A stretch of DNA of 64,000 nucleotides from Burkholderia gladioli (GTDB lineage: Bacteria > Pseudomonadota > Gammaproteobacteria > Burkholderiales > Burkholderiaceae), in assembly GCF_000959725.1 (NCBI RefSeq), contig NZ_CP009323.1:1798001-1862000 (forward strand). Direction: 5' to 3'. Numbering within the stretch: the stretch's first letter is position 1; every line of letters starts with the position of its first letter. This document shows positions 51,313 to 60,502 of the stretch, in pieces. Under the pieces are notes generated by a model. It was not told the DNA's origin. It ran no database searches and was given only the letters and a program-made list of their open reading frames with translations. The translations under genes and the position numbers were made by a program.

Positions 51313-51618
51313 ATGAACAAGATTCGCAAGGGTGACGAAGTCATCGTCGTCACCGGCAAGGACAAGGGCAAGCGCGGCGTCGTGCTGGCCGTCGGCGCCG
51401 AACATGTGACCGTCGAAGGTATCAACCTCGTCAAGAAGCATGTGAAGCCGAACCCGATGAAGGGTACGACGGGTGGCGTGGAAGCGAAGACGATGCCGCT
51501 GCATATTTCGAACGTCGCACTGGTCGACGCGAACGGCAAGGCCTCGCGTGTCGGCATCAAGGTCGAGGAAGGCAAGAAGGTTCGCTTCCTGAAGACGACC
51601 GGCGCCGTGCTGGCCTGA
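51313..51618 (+). CDS. rplX: Large ribosomal subunit protein L24
   Basis: A 101-residue KOW-domain protein that starts assembly of the 50S subunit and lies at the tunnel exit. The KOW motif is [20 protein letters not shown] near the N-terminus, followed by [13 protein letters not shown]. Confidence 0.97.
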   Translation: MNKIRKGDEVIVVTGKDKGKRGVVLAVGAEHVTVEGINLVKKHVKPNPMKGTTGGVEAKTMPLHISNVALVDANGKASRVGIKVEEGKKVRFLKTTGAVLA

Positions 51619-51632
51619 CGCGGAGTAGAAAA

Positions 51633-52172
51633 ATGGCACGTTTTCAAGAGTTTTACAAAGAAACGGTAGTTCCCGGCCTGGTCGAGAAGTTCGGCTACAA
51701 GTCGATCATGGAAGTGCCGCGCATCACCAAGATCACCCTGAACATGGGCCTTGGCGAAGCCGTCGCTGACAAGAAGATCATCGAGAACGCCGTTGGCGAT
51801 CTGACGAAGATCGCAGGTCAGAAGCCTGTCGTGACGAAGGCCCGCAAGGCAATCGCCGGCTTCAAGATCCGCCAGGGCTATCCGATCGGCGCGATGGTGA
51901 CGCTGCGCGGCCGCGCGATGTATGAATTCCTCGATCGTTTCGTGACGGTCGCCCTGCCCCGCGTGCGCGATTTCCGCGGCGTGTCGGGTCGCGCGTTCGA
52001 CGGCCGTGGCAACTACAACATCGGTGTGAAAGAGCAGATCATTTTCCCCGAAATCGATTACGACAAGATCGACGCGCTGCGTGGGCTGAACATCAGCATC
52101 ACGACCACCGCGAAGACCGACGACGAAGCGAAGGCACTGCTCGCCAGCTTCAAGTTCCCGTTCAGAAACTGA
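51633..52172 (+). CDS. rplE: Large ribosomal subunit protein L5
   Basis: A 179-residue protein binding 5S rRNA and the P-site tRNA region. Typical segments are [40 protein letters not shown] and [20 protein letters not shown]. It sits between rplX and rpsN in the standard spc order. Confidence 0.98.
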   Translation: MARFQEFYKETVVPGLVEKFGYKSIMEVPRITKITLNMGLGEAVADKKIIENAVGDLTKIAGQKPVVTKARKAIAGFKIRQGYPIGAMVTLRGRAMYEFLDRFVTVALPRVRDFRGVSGRAFDGRGNYNIGVKEQIIFPEIDYDKIDALRGLNISITTTAKTDDEAKALLASFKFPFRN

Positions 52173-52179
52173 GGTTACC

Positions 52180-52485
52180 GTGGCTAAACTGGCACTGATC
52201 GAACGTGAAAAGAAGCGTGCTCGCCTGGCAGAGAAGTACGCACCGAAGCGTGCGGCACTGAAGGCGATCATCGACGACGAGAGCAAGTCGGACGAAGAGC
52301 GCTACGCCGCCCGTCTCGAACTGCAACAACTGCCCCGCAACGCCAACCCGACCCGCAAGCGTAACCGCTGCGCGATCACGGGCCGTCCGCGTGGCACGTT
52401 CCGTAAATTCGGCCTCGCGCGTAACAAGATTCGTGAAATCGCTTTCCGCGGCGAGATTCCTGGCCTGACCAAGGCGAGCTGGTAA
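52180..52485 (+). CDS. rpsN: Small ribosomal subunit protein S14 (zinc-free type)
   Basis: A 101-residue S14 of the long, zinc-free form: the CxxC pairs of the short type are absent, and the conserved [20 protein letters not shown] is present. It uses a GTG start seven bases after the rplE stop. Assembled in the 30S head beside S3 and S10. Confidence 0.97.
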   Translation: MAKLALIEREKKRARLAEKYAPKRAALKAIIDDESKSDEERYAARLELQQLPRNANPTRKRNRCAITGRPRGTFRKFGLARNKIREIAFRGEIPGLTKASW

Positions 52486-52499
52486 TAGGAGAAACGTAA

Positions 52500-52895
52500 A
52501 TGAGCATGAGTGATCCTATCGCCGATATGCTGACTCGCATCCGCAACGCGCAGATGGTCGAGAAGGTTTCGGTGGCAATGCCCTCGTCGAAGGTCAAGAT
52601 CGCGATCGCCCAAGTCCTGAAGGACGAAGGCTACATCGACGATTTCGCAGTCAAGACCGAAGGCGCGAAGGCAGAACTGAACATTGCACTGAAGTACTAT
52701 GCCGGCCGTCCGGTCATCGAACGCCTCGAGCGCGTGTCGAAGCCCGGCCTGCGCGTGTACCGCGGTCGCAATGACATCCCTCAGGTCATGAATGGCCTGG
52801 GTGTGGCAATCGTGTCGACGCCGAAGGGCGTGATGACCGACCGCAAGGCGCGCGCTACGGGCGTCGGCGGCGAAGTCATCTGCTACGTCGCTTAA
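52500..52895 (+). CDS. rpsH: Small ribosomal subunit protein S8
   Basis: A 131-residue primary binder of 16S helix 21 and, in E. coli, translational repressor of the spc operon. Begins [20 protein letters not shown] and ends [18 protein letters not shown] precedes the start. Confidence 0.98.
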   Translation: MSMSDPIADMLTRIRNAQMVEKVSVAMPSSKVKIAIAQVLKDEGYIDDFAVKTEGAKAELNIALKYYAGRPVIERLERVSKPGLRVYRGRNDIPQVMNGLGVAIVSTPKGVMTDRKARATGVGGEVICYVA

Positions 52896-52911
52896 CCGAG
52901 GAGAAAGAAAC

Positions 52912-53442
52912 ATGTCTCGAGTAGGTAAGAGCCCGATCGCGCTGCAAGGCGCCGAGGTGACGCTGGCAAACGGCTCCATCACCGTGAAGGGTCCGCTGGG
53001 CACGATCTCGCAAGTGGTCAATCCGCTTGTGACGGTGGTGAACCAGGACGGCACGCTGAACCTGGCGCCGGTCGACGAAAGCCGCGAAGCGAATGCACTG
53101 TCGGGCACGATGCGCGCGATCATCGCGAACATGGTGCACGGCGTGACCAAGGGTTTCGAGCGCAAGCTGACGCTGGTTGGCGTCGGTTATCGTGCGCAGG
53201 CGCAAGGCGACAAGCTGAACCTGTCGCTGGGTTTCTCGCACCCGGTGGTGCACCAGATGCCGGAAGGCATCAAGGCTGAAACCCCGACGCAAACCGAAAT
53301 CGTGATCAAGGGGATCAACAAGCAACAAGTCGGTCAAGTGGCTGCGGAAGTCCGCGGTTACCGTCCGCCGGAGCCCTACAAGGGCAAGGGCGTGCGCTAT
53401 TCCGACGAGGTTGTGATCCTCAAAGAAACGAAGAAGAAGTAA
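52912..53442 (+). CDS. rplF: Large ribosomal subunit protein L6
   Basis: A 176-residue protein of two similar domains near the factor-binding site. Typical are [11 protein letters not shown] at the start, [20 protein letters not shown] in the middle and the C-terminal [17 protein letters not shown]. Standard spc-operon neighbour of rpsH and rplR. Confidence 0.98.
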   Translation: MSRVGKSPIALQGAEVTLANGSITVKGPLGTISQVVNPLVTVVNQDGTLNLAPVDESREANALSGTMRAIIANMVHGVTKGFERKLTLVGVGYRAQAQGDKLNLSLGFSHPVVHQMPEGIKAETPTQTEIVIKGINKQQVGQVAAEVRGYRPPEPYKGKGVRYSDEVVILKETKKK

Positions 53443-53454
53443 GGGTGCGCAATC

Positions 53455-53820
53455 ATGGATAAGACTCAATCTCGCCTGCGCCGCGCTCGCCAGACGCGTA
53501 TCAAGATCGCTGAGCTGCAGGTCGCGCGTCTCGCCGTGCATCGCACGAACTCGCACATCTACGCGCAAGTGTTCTCGCCGTGCGGCACCAAGGTGGTGGC
53601 CAGTGCGTCGACGCTGGAAGCCGAAGTGCGTGCGCAGCTGGCTGACCAGTCGGGCAAGGGCGGCAACGTCAATGCCGCAACGCTGATCGGCAAGCGTATC
53701 GCCGAGAAGGCCAAGGCCGCCGGCATCGAATCCGTCGCCTTCGACCGCTCGGGCTTCCGCTACCATGGCCGCGTCAAGGCGCTGGCTGATGCAGCTCGCG
53801 AAGCTGGGCTCAAGTTCTAA
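53455..53820 (+). CDS. rplR: Large ribosomal subunit protein L18
   Basis: A 121-residue 5S rRNA-binding protein. It has a basic N-terminus ([15 protein letters not shown]) and the conserved C-terminus [20 protein letters not shown]. It follows rplF by 12 bp. Confidence 0.98.
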   Translation: MDKTQSRLRRARQTRIKIAELQVARLAVHRTNSHIYAQVFSPCGTKVVASASTLEAEVRAQLADQSGKGGNVNAATLIGKRIAEKAKAAGIESVAFDRSGFRYHGRVKALADAAREAGLKF

Positions 53821-53834
53821 GGGAAGAATTCGTC

Positions 53835-54353
53835 ATGGCAAAGATGCAAGCGAAAGTTCAGGCTGACGAGCGCGACGACGGCCTTCGCGAAAAAATGATT
53901 TCGGTCAATCGCGTGACCAAGGTCGTGAAGGGTGGCCGGATTCTCGGTTTCGCCGCGCTGACCGTGGTTGGCGACGGTGATGGCCGCGTCGGTATGGGCA
54001 AGGGCAAGGCGAAGGAAGTGCCGGTCGCTGTCCAGAAGGCAATGGAGCAGGCTCGCCGCAACATGTTCAAGGTGCCGCTGAAGAACGGCACGCTGCAACA
54101 TGAAGTGCACGGCAAGCATGGCGCGTCGACGGTCCTCCTCGCTCCGGCGAAGGGTGGTACCGGCGTGATCGCCGGCGGCCCGATGCGCGCGGTGTTCGAC
54201 GTGATGGGCGTGCAGAACGTCGTCGCGAAGAGCCACGGCTCGACGAACCCGTACAACCTGGTTCGTGCGACGCTCGACGGCCTGCGCAAGCAATCGACGC
54301 CGGCTGACATTGCTGCCAAGCGCGGCAAGTCGGTCGAAGAAATTTTGGGCTAA
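53835..54353 (+). CDS. rpsE: Small ribosomal subunit protein S5
   Basis: A 172-residue protein at the mRNA entry and decoding region. The N-terminal double-stranded RNA-binding fold includes [20 protein letters not shown], and the C-terminal part has [33 protein letters not shown] precedes the ATG. Confidence 0.98.
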   Translation: MAKMQAKVQADERDDGLREKMISVNRVTKVVKGGRILGFAALTVVGDGDGRVGMGKGKAKEVPVAVQKAMEQARRNMFKVPLKNGTLQHEVHGKHGASTVLLAPAKGGTGVIAGGPMRAVFDVMGVQNVVAKSHGSTNPYNLVRATLDGLRKQSTPADIAAKRGKSVEEILG

Positions 54354-54368
54354 GCCCAGGTGGTCACC

Positions 54369-54551
54369 ATGTCTGATAAAACTGTCAAGGTTCAGCTCGT
54401 CAAGAGCCTGATTGGGACCCGCGAATCGCACCGCGCCACCGTGCGCGGTCTGGGTCTGCGTCGACTCAACTCGGTCAGCGAGCTGCAGGATACGCCGGCC
54501 GTGCGCGGCATGATCAACAAGGTCTCGTACCTTGTTAAGGTCATCGGCTAA
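54369..54551 (+). CDS. rpmD: Large ribosomal subunit protein L30
   Basis: A 60-residue protein starting [20 protein letters not shown] and containing the conserved [24 protein letters not shown] three codons upstream opens the same frame but the ATG at 54369 gives the family N-terminus. Confidence 0.96.
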   Translation: MSDKTVKVQLVKSLIGTRESHRATVRGLGLRRLNSVSELQDTPAVRGMINKVSYLVKVIG

Positions 54552-54578
54552 GCGCCGACTACGGATCAAGGAGTTGAT

Positions 54579-55013
54579 ATGGAATTGAATAACCTGAAGC
54601 CGGCGGAAGGCGCGAAGCACGCTAAGCGTCGCGTCGGCCGCGGCATCGGTTCCGGCCTCGGTAAGACGGCCGGCCGTGGTCACAAGGGTCAGAAGTCGCG
54701 TTCGGGCGGCTTCCACAAGGTTGGCTTCGAAGGCGGTCAGATGCCGCTGCAACGTCGTCTGCCGAAGCGCGGCTTCACGTCGCTGACGAAGGAATTCGTC
54801 GGTGAAGTGCGTCTGGGCGACCTCGAGAAGCTGCCGGTCGACGAGATCGATCTGCTCGCACTGAAGCAAGCCGGCCTGGTCGGCGAGCTGACGAAGAGCG
54901 CGAAGATCATCGCCACGGGCGAGCTGAAGCGCAAGATCACCGTGAAGGGTCTCGGCGCGACGAAGTCGGCACGCGCAGCGATCGAAGCGGCTGGCGGTTC
55001 GTTCGCCGAGTAA
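54579..55013 (+). CDS. rplO: Large ribosomal subunit protein L15
   Basis: A 144-residue late-assembly 50S protein. The Gly/Arg/Lys-rich N-terminus ([20 protein letters not shown]) threads into 23S rRNA, followed by a globular C-terminal domain ([19 protein letters not shown]). Preceded by AAGGAG. It is followed by secY after 43 bp. Confidence 0.98.
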   Translation: MELNNLKPAEGAKHAKRRVGRGIGSGLGKTAGRGHKGQKSRSGGFHKVGFEGGQMPLQRRLPKRGFTSLTKEFVGEVRLGDLEKLPVDEIDLLALKQAGLVGELTKSAKIIATGELKRKITVKGLGATKSARAAIEAAGGSFAE

Positions 55014-55056
55014 CGCAGCTCGCGCGCGTTACTAGCATCTGCATCGGAGAAGATAC

Positions 55057-56403
55057 TTGGCCAACAGCCCGAGTCTCGCAAAACCCGGTCGAAGCACGGC
55101 GAAGTTCGGCGATCTGCGTCGGCGGGCGATGTTCCTGCTGCTGGCGCTGATCGTCTATCGCATCGGCGCGCACATTCCGGTTCCGGGCATCGATCCGGAT
55201 CAACTGGCGAAGCTGTTCCAGAGCCAGGCAGGCGGCATCCTCGGCATGTTCAACATGTTCTCGGGTGGTGCGTTGTCCCGCTTCACGATCTTCGCGCTGG
55301 GGATCATGCCGTACATCTCCGCGTCGATCATCATGCAGTTGCTGGCGATTGTCTCGCCGCAGCTCGAGGCGCTGAAGAAGGAAGGGCAGGCAGGGCAGCG
55401 GAAGATCACGCAGTACACGCGTGTCTTCACGGTCGTGCTGGCCACGTTCCAGGCCTTCGGCATCGCGGCTGCGCTGGAAAATCAGCCTGGCCTCGTGATC
55501 GATCCGGGCATGCTGTTCCGTCTCACGACGGTCGTCACCCTGGTGACGGGCACGATGTTCCTGATGTGGCTCGGCGAGCAGATCACCGAGCGCGGTCTGG
55601 GCAACGGTATTTCGATCATCATCTTCGGCGGGATCGCAGCAGGGTTCCCGAATGCCGTGGGTGGTCTGTTCGAGCTGGTGCGTACGGGTTCGATGAGCAT
55701 CATTTCGGCGATCATCATCGTCGTCCTGATTGCCGCGGTGACCTACCTGGTCGTGTTCATTGAACGCGGTCAGCGCAAGATCCTCGTGAACTACGCGAAA
55801 CGCCAGGTCGGCAACAAGATTTACGGTGGGCAGTCGTCGCACCTGCCGCTGAAGTTGAACATGTCGGGCGTGATTCCGCCGATCTTCGCGTCGTCGATCA
55901 TCCTGTTCCCGGCAACCATTCTGAGCTGGTTCAGTTCGGGTGAGCGCAAGAGCTGGCTGTCCGACACGCTTCACAACGTGGCGGAAGCGCTGAAGCCGGG
56001 TCAGCCGGTGTACGTGCTGCTGTACACGCTGGCGATCGTGTTTTTCTGCTTCTTCTACACCGCACTGGTGTTCAACAGCAGGGAAACGGCGGACAACCTG
56101 AAGAAAAGCGGTGCATTCGTGCCGGGCATCCGTCCGGGCGACCAGACCGCGCGATACATCGATCGCATCCTCACGCGTCTGACGCTGGCCGGTGCGATCT
56201 ACATCGTCTTCGTGTGTCTGCTGCCGGAATTCCTGGTGCTGCGCTGGAATGTGCCGTTTTATTTTGGTGGAACGTCGCTGCTGATCATTGTCGTCGTCAC
56301 GATGGACTTCATGGCGCAGGTGCAGTCGTACGTTATGTCGCAACAGTATGAATCGCTGCTCAAGAAAGCCAATTTCAAGGGCAGCAACATCCCAATGCGT
56401 TGA
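55057..56403 (+). CDS. secY: Preprotein translocase subunit SecY
   Basis: A 448-residue inner-membrane channel protein with about ten transmembrane helices; partner of SecE at 14952. Conserved parts include [13 protein letters not shown] in the plug region, [17 protein letters not shown], and a late cytoplasmic loop with [17 protein letters not shown]. It uses a TTG start (CGGAGAAGATACTTG), which gives [20 protein letters not shown] and fits the ribosome-binding-site spacing; no ATG or GTG upstream fits. Standard end of the spc operon. Confidence 0.97.
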   Translation: MANSPSLAKPGRSTAKFGDLRRRAMFLLLALIVYRIGAHIPVPGIDPDQLAKLFQSQAGGILGMFNMFSGGALSRFTIFALGIMPYISASIIMQLLAIVSPQLEALKKEGQAGQRKITQYTRVFTVVLATFQAFGIAAALENQPGLVIDPGMLFRLTTVVTLVTGTMFLMWLGEQITERGLGNGISIIIFGGIAAGFPNAVGGLFELVRTGSMSIISAIIIVVLIAAVTYLVVFIERGQRKILVNYAKRQVGNKIYGGQSSHLPLKLNMSGVIPPIFASSIILFPATILSWFSSGERKSWLSDTLHNVAEALKPGQPVYVLLYTLAIVFFCFFYTALVFNSRETADNLKKSGAFVPGIRPGDQTARYIDRILTRLTLAGAIYIVFVCLLPEFLVLRWNVPFYFGGTSLLIIVVVTMDFMAQVQSYVMSQQYESLLKKANFKGSNIPMR

Positions 56404-56410
56404 AAGGACT

Positions 56411-56629
56411 ATGGCCAAAGACGATGTAATCCAGATGCAGGGAGAAGTGGTCGAAAACCTTCCGAATGCTACCTTCCGCGTGAAGCTGGAAAACGGCCAT
56501 GTCGTGTTGGGGCATATCTCAGGCAAGATGCGGATGCACTACATCCGTATCTTGCCGGGCGACAAGGTGACGGTTGAATTGACGCCTTACGATCTGTCGC
56601 GTGCGCGGATCGTGTTCCGGGCGAAGTGA
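56411..56629 (+). CDS. infA: Translation initiation factor IF-1
   Basis: A 72-residue S1/OB-fold protein that occupies the A site during initiation. [19 protein letters not shown] and [16 protein letters not shown] are diagnostic. The frame is open through the end of secY; ATG at 56411 follows AAAGGACT. Seven bases separate it from secY. Confidence 0.98.
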
Positions 56630-56649
56630 TTTGTAAAAAGGGTAATATC

Positions 56650-56766
56650 ATGAAAGTGATGGCATCGGTTAAGCGCATTTGCCGCAATTGCAAGATCATC
56701 AAGCGCAAGGGTGTGGTTCGCGTGATCTGCAGCTCGGACCCGCGCCATAAACAGCGTCAAGGCTGA
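56650..56766 (+). CDS. rpmJ: Large ribosomal subunit protein L36 (zinc form)
   Basis: A 38-residue protein starting [15 protein letters not shown]. Cys11, Cys14, Cys27 and His33 form the zinc site, so this is the zinc-binding type, which in some bacteria is replaced by a zinc-free copy under zinc limitation. It lies between infA and rpsM, the standard place. Confidence 0.96.
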
Positions 56767-56804
56767 TCGCGCGTTTATTTGCGCTTTTCGTTTGAGGAAA
56801 AACA

Positions 56805-57170
56805 ATGGCTCGTATCGCAGGGGTTAACATCCCGAATCACCAGCATACCGAGATCGGCCTGACGGCGATTTTCGGTGTTGGCCGCACGCGCGCTCGCAGC
56901 ATCTGCGTCGCAGCAGGCGTCGAATTCTCGAAGAAGGTCAAGGACCTGAACGACGCAGACCTCGAAAAGCTGCGTGAAGAAGTGGGCAAGTTTGTCGTCG
57001 AAGGCGATCTGCGCCGTGAAGTGACGATGAACATCAAGCGCCTGATGGACCTCGGCTGCTACCGCGGCGTCCGCCATCGCAAGGGTCTGCCGATGCGTGG
57101 CCAGCGTACGCGTACGAATGCACGTACCCGCAAGGGTCCGCGCCGCGCCGCTCAAGCGCTGAAGAAATAA
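56805..57170 (+). CDS. rpsM: Small ribosomal subunit protein S13
   Basis: A 121-residue 30S head protein forming bridges to L5 and contacting P-site tRNA through its basic tail. Begins [20 protein letters not shown], with the helix-turn-helix and C-terminal [20 protein letters not shown]. First gene of the alpha block. Confidence 0.98.
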   Translation: MARIAGVNIPNHQHTEIGLTAIFGVGRTRARSICVAAGVEFSKKVKDLNDADLEKLREEVGKFVVEGDLRREVTMNIKRLMDLGCYRGVRHRKGLPMRGQRTRTNARTRKGPRRAAQALKK

Positions 57171-57193
57171 GCTGACAGTTACAGGAAAACGTC

Positions 57194-57595
57194 ATGGCTA
57201 AGGCTTCCAATAACGCGGCTCAACGCGTTCGCAAGAAGGTTAAGAAGAACGTTGCGGAAGGCGTGGTTCACGTTCACGCATCGTTCAACAACACGATCAT
57301 CACGATCACCGATCGTCAGGGCAACGCTCTGGCGTGGGCGACGTCGGGCGGCCAGGGCTTCAAGGGTTCGCGCAAGTCGACCCCGTTCGCAGCACAGGTC
57401 GCAGCCGAGTCGGCTGGCCGTGTCGCGATGGAATACGGCGTGAAGAACCTCGAAGTTCGCATCAAGGGCCCGGGCCCGGGTCGTGAGTCGGCAGTGCGCG
57501 CACTGCACGGCCTCGGCATCAAGATCACGGCGATTTCCGACGTGACCCCGATCCCGCACAACGGCTGCCGTCCGCCGAAGCGCCGCCGCATCTAA
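57194..57595 (+). CDS. rpsK: Small ribosomal subunit protein S11
   Basis: A 133-residue platform protein. Typical are [20 protein letters not shown] and the C-terminal [20 protein letters not shown]. It lies 23 bp after rpsM. Confidence 0.98.
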   Translation: MAKASNNAAQRVRKKVKKNVAEGVVHVHASFNNTIITITDRQGNALAWATSGGQGFKGSRKSTPFAAQVAAESAGRVAMEYGVKNLEVRIKGPGPGRESAVRALHGLGIKITAISDVTPIPHNGCRPPKRRRI

Positions 57596-57738
57596 GGATG
57601 CCAGGCGCAGCCTGTCGTCGCCGCAGGGCGGCTTCGGGCAACGTAGTCTATTGATTGACTAAGTCCACCGTTCGGTCCAAAGGGCACGAACTAGCGCGGT
57701 TTTTGCGACCGCGTGACGATAGATAGAGGAAACGCAAA
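57596..57738 (+). promoter_or_regulatory. rpsD leader
   Basis: 143 bp between rpsK and rpsD with a 6-bp hairpin CGCGGT (57695-57700) / ACCGCG (57708-57713). A TTGACT hexamer near 57655 lacks a good -10 partner. A leader for S4-mediated control is possible but not demonstrated. Confidence 0.4.
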
Positions 57739-58362
57739 GTGGCACGTTATACCGGCCCCAAGGCCAAGCTGTCCCGCCGTGAAGGCACCGACCTGTTCCT
57801 GAAGAGCGCGCGTCGCTCGCTCGCCGACAAGTGCAAGCTCGACAGCAAGCCGGGTCAGCACGGCCGCATCTCCGGTGCGCGCACGTCCGACTACGGTACG
57901 CAGCTGCGTGAAAAGCAGAAGGTCAAGCGCATCTACGGCGTGCTGGAGCGCCAGTTCCGTCGCTACTTCGCGGAAGCCGACCGCCGCAAGGGCAACACGG
58001 GTGAAACCCTGCTGCAACTGCTCGAGTCGCGCCTGGACAACGTCGTCTACCGCATGGGTTTCGGTTCGACCCGCGCCGAAGCGCGTCAGCTCGTGGGCCA
58101 CAAGGCCATCACGGTGAACGGCATCGTCTCGAACATCCCGTCGCTGCAAGTCAAGGCGGGCGACATCATCGCGATCCGCGAAAAGTCGAAGAAGCAGGCG
58201 CGTATCGTCGAAGCGCTGTCGCTGGCTGAGCAAGGCGGCATGCCGAGCTGGGTCGCGGTCGATGCGAAGAAGTTCGAAGGCACCTTCAAGCAAGTGCCGG
58301 AGCGCGCCGAAATCGCAGGCGACATCAACGAAAGCCTGATCGTCGAATTGTATTCGCGTTAA
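57739..58362 (+). CDS. rpsD: Small ribosomal subunit protein S4
   Basis: A 207-residue primary 16S-binding protein and, in E. coli, repressor of the alpha operon. GTG start after AGAGGAAACGCAAA. Begins [20 protein letters not shown]; an S4 RNA-binding domain ([20 protein letters not shown]) lies in the C-terminal half. The zinc-type Cys cluster of some S4 proteins is absent. Confidence 0.98.
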   Translation: MARYTGPKAKLSRREGTDLFLKSARRSLADKCKLDSKPGQHGRISGARTSDYGTQLREKQKVKRIYGVLERQFRRYFAEADRRKGNTGETLLQLLESRLDNVVYRMGFGSTRAEARQLVGHKAITVNGIVSNIPSLQVKAGDIIAIREKSKKQARIVEALSLAEQGGMPSWVAVDAKKFEGTFKQVPERAEIAGDINESLIVELYSR

Positions 58363-58372
58363 TCCGATTGAT

Positions 58373-58420
58373 AGCCGAGGTACCCTGCTTGCGAGAGCCG
58401 GCAGGGCCTCGGCTCTTCAT
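58373..58420 (+). terminator. Hairpin between rpsD and rpoA
   Basis: AGCCGAGG-TA-CCCTGC (58373-58388) pairs with GCAGGG-CCTCGGCT (58401-58414) with a 2-nt bulge, followed by CTTCATTTTC. It may reduce read-through from the S13-S11-S4 genes into rpoA. Confidence 0.6.
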
Positions 58421-58483
58421 TTTCAGGTGTTACCGGTCAGCCTTATCGGTGTAACGAGCCGAGGGTATTGAAAAGGAAAACCT

Positions 58484-59461
58484 ATGCAAACCAGTTTGTT
58501 GAAACCCAAGATCATCGCCGTGGAATCGCTGGGCGAGAACCATGCGAAAGTGGTCATGGAGCCGTTCGAACGCGGCTACGGTCACACCTTGGGCAATGCG
58601 CTCCGTCGTGTCCTGCTGTCGTCGATGATCGGCTACGCGCCGACCGAAGTGACGATCGCCGGCGTGGTGCACGAGTATTCGACGCTTGATGGTGTGCAAG
58701 AGGACGTCGTCAACCTGCTGCTGAACCTGAAGGGCGTGGTTTTCAAGCTGCACAACCGCGACGAAGTCACGGTGACGCTGCGCAAGGAAGGCGAAGGCAT
58801 CGTGACGGCCGGCGACATCGAACTCGCGCATGACTGCGAGGTGATCAACCCGGATCACGTGATCGCCCACCTGACGAAGGGCGGCAAGCTCGACGTCCAG
58901 ATCAAGATCGAGAAGGGCCGCGGCTATGTGCCGGGCAACGTGCGTCGCTATGGCGAGGAGTCGGCCAAGATCATCGGCCGCATCGTGCTGGACGCGTCGT
59001 TCTCGCCGGTTCGTCGCGTGAGCTACGCCGTCGAGAGCGCCCGTGTCGAGCAGCGTACCGACTTGGACAAGCTCGTCATGAACATCGAGACGAGCGGCGT
59101 GATCACCCCGGAAGAGGCGATTCGCCAGTCGGCCCGCATCCTGGTCGACCAGCTGTCCGTGTTCGCGGCGCTGGAAGGCACGGAAACGGCCGCCGAAGCC
59201 CCGTCGCGCGCGCCGCAGATCGATCCGATCCTGCTGCGTCCGGTCGATGATCTCGAGCTGACGGTTCGTTCGGCGAACTGCCTGAAGGCCGAGAACATCT
59301 ACTACATCGGCGACCTGATCCAGCGCACGGAAAACGAGCTGCTGAAGACGCCGAACCTCGGTCGCAAGTCGCTCAACGAGATCAAGGAAGTGCTCGCTTC
59401 GCGCGGTCTTACGCTGGGCATGAAGCTCGAGAACTGGCCGCCGGCTGGTCTCGACAAGTAA
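58484..59461 (+). CDS. rpoA: DNA-directed RNA polymerase subunit alpha
   Basis: A 325-residue subunit that dimerises to start polymerase assembly. The N-terminal domain includes [20 protein letters not shown]. After a linker near residue 240, the C-terminal domain ([20 protein letters not shown], then [20 protein letters not shown]) binds UP elements and activators. AAAAGGAAAACCT precedes the ATG. The usual place in the alpha operon, between rpsD and rplQ. Confidence 0.99.
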   Translation: MQTSLLKPKIIAVESLGENHAKVVMEPFERGYGHTLGNALRRVLLSSMIGYAPTEVTIAGVVHEYSTLDGVQEDVVNLLLNLKGVVFKLHNRDEVTVTLRKEGEGIVTAGDIELAHDCEVINPDHVIAHLTKGGKLDVQIKIEKGRGYVPGNVRRYGEESAKIIGRIVLDASFSPVRRVSYAVESARVEQRTDLDKLVMNIETSGVITPEEAIRQSARILVDQLSVFAALEGTETAAEAPSRAPQIDPILLRPVDDLELTVRSANCLKAENIYYIGDLIQRTENELLKTPNLGRKSLNEIKEVLASRGLTLGMKLENWPPAGLDK

Positions 59462-59488
59462 TCGCACGGCAGCGACAGCGTCGTCATC

Positions 59489-59536
59489 TGGTCAGGACGC
59501 GGATTTTCCTTTAAAATCCGCGTCTTGTCTTTTTTC
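59489..59536 (+). terminator. Palindromic terminator (and possible promoter) between rpoA and rplQ
   Basis: A perfect 12-bp inverted repeat, GACGCGGATTTT (59496-59507) and AAAATCCGCGTC (59513-59524), with a 5-nt loop, followed by TTGTCTTTTTTC: a good intrinsic terminator. The same bases also offer TGGTCA (59489-59494), 17 bp, TAAAAT (59512-59517), a possible promoter for rplQ. Either or both may apply. Confidence 0.7.
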
Positions 59537-59602
59537 TACCGGCCCGTGCGCCTCAGGCGCGATAGAAGAGCTGGATCAAAACTTTGAATCAAGGAAACTG
59601 AA

Positions 59603-59995
59603 ATGCGTCACCGTCATGGTCTGCGGAAACTGAACCGCACGAGCAGCCACCGTCTGGCAATGCTCCGTAACATGTCCAACTCGCTGATCGAGCACGAAGT
59701 CATCAAGACGACGCTGCCGAAGGCGAAGGAACTGCGCAAGGTCGTCGAGCCCCTCATCACCCTGGGCAAGAAGCCGTCGCTGGCCAACCGTCGCCTGGCG
59801 TTCAACCGCCTGCGCGATCGTGACTCGGTCACGAAGCTGTTCGACGTGCTCGGTCCGCGCTTCGCGAACCGTCCGGGCGGCTACCTGCGTATCCTGAAGT
59901 TCGGCTTCCGCGTTGGCGACAATGCACCGATGGCGCTGGTCGAACTGCTCGACCGCCCGGAAGTCTCGGAAGAGAACGTCCAGGAAGCGGAATAA
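59603..59995 (+). CDS. rplQ: Large ribosomal subunit protein L17
   Basis: A 130-residue protein near the exit tunnel. Begins [20 protein letters not shown], with the conserved [20 protein letters not shown] and [32 protein letters not shown] precedes the ATG. Last gene of the ribosomal block. Confidence 0.98.
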   Translation: MRHRHGLRKLNRTSSHRLAMLRNMSNSLIEHEVIKTTLPKAKELRKVVEPLITLGKKPSLANRRLAFNRLRDRDSVTKLFDVLGPRFANRPGGYLRILKFGFRVGDNAPMALVELLDRPEVSEENVQEAE

Positions 59996-60013
59996 GCTTC
60001 ATTAGATGTCGCG

Positions 60014-60046
60014 AAAAAGCCAGGCTGATGCCTGGCTTTTTTGTTT
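60014..60046 (+). terminator. Terminator after rplQ
   Basis: Perfect 7-bp stem GCCAGGC (60019-60025) / GCCTGGC (60030-60036), TGAT loop, flanked by an A run and followed by TTTTTTGTTTT. It ends the ribosomal protein operons. Confidence 0.92.
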
Positions 60047-60169
60047 TCCGGATCGCTCGCGTCCACATGATGTGCGAGCCGCATCGGCCCAGTCCGAAAC
60101 TCCGGCCGTCTCACGCGCGAATGGATCAGCTGCGCTACGATATGACGTTTCGGCGAGCCCCAGCAGGAG

Positions 60170-60502
60170 ATGTCGATGGTGATCGTTCTGATGATGACGA
60201 CCGTGCCCGATGCGGCCACGGCTCGCTTGCTCGCCGACGGCGCGCTGGGCGGCCGGCTCGCGGCATGCGTGTCGGAGCTCGGCACGATCCGCTCGAACTA
60301 CCACTGGCAGGGCAAGGTCGAATCCGCGGAGGAGATCCAGCTGCTGTTCAAGACGAGTGCGCAGCGCTCGCTCGAACTCGAGCGCTTCATCGCGTCCCAT
60401 CATCCCTACGAGACGCCCGAAATCGTCTCGTGGCAGGCCACCGCCTCCGATGCCTATGGCGCCTGGGTGGCGGCCGAAACCCAACGCCTGTTCCATGTCT
60501 GA
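60170..60502 (+). CDS. cutA: Divalent-cation tolerance protein CutA
   Basis: A 110-residue member of the CutA1 family, small trimeric PII-like proteins linked to metal tolerance in E. coli. Family signatures are VLMMTTVPDAATARLLADG near the start, LAACVSELGTIRSNYHWQGK and the C-terminal SHHPYETPEIVSW. It overlaps dsbD by 8 bp, the conserved cutA-dsbD arrangement that links metal and thiol handling. Confidence 0.94.
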   Translation: MSMVIVLMMTTVPDAATARLLADGALGGRLAACVSELGTIRSNYHWQGKVESAEEIQLLFKTSAQRSLELERFIASHHPYETPEIVSWQATASDAYGAWVAAETQRLFHV

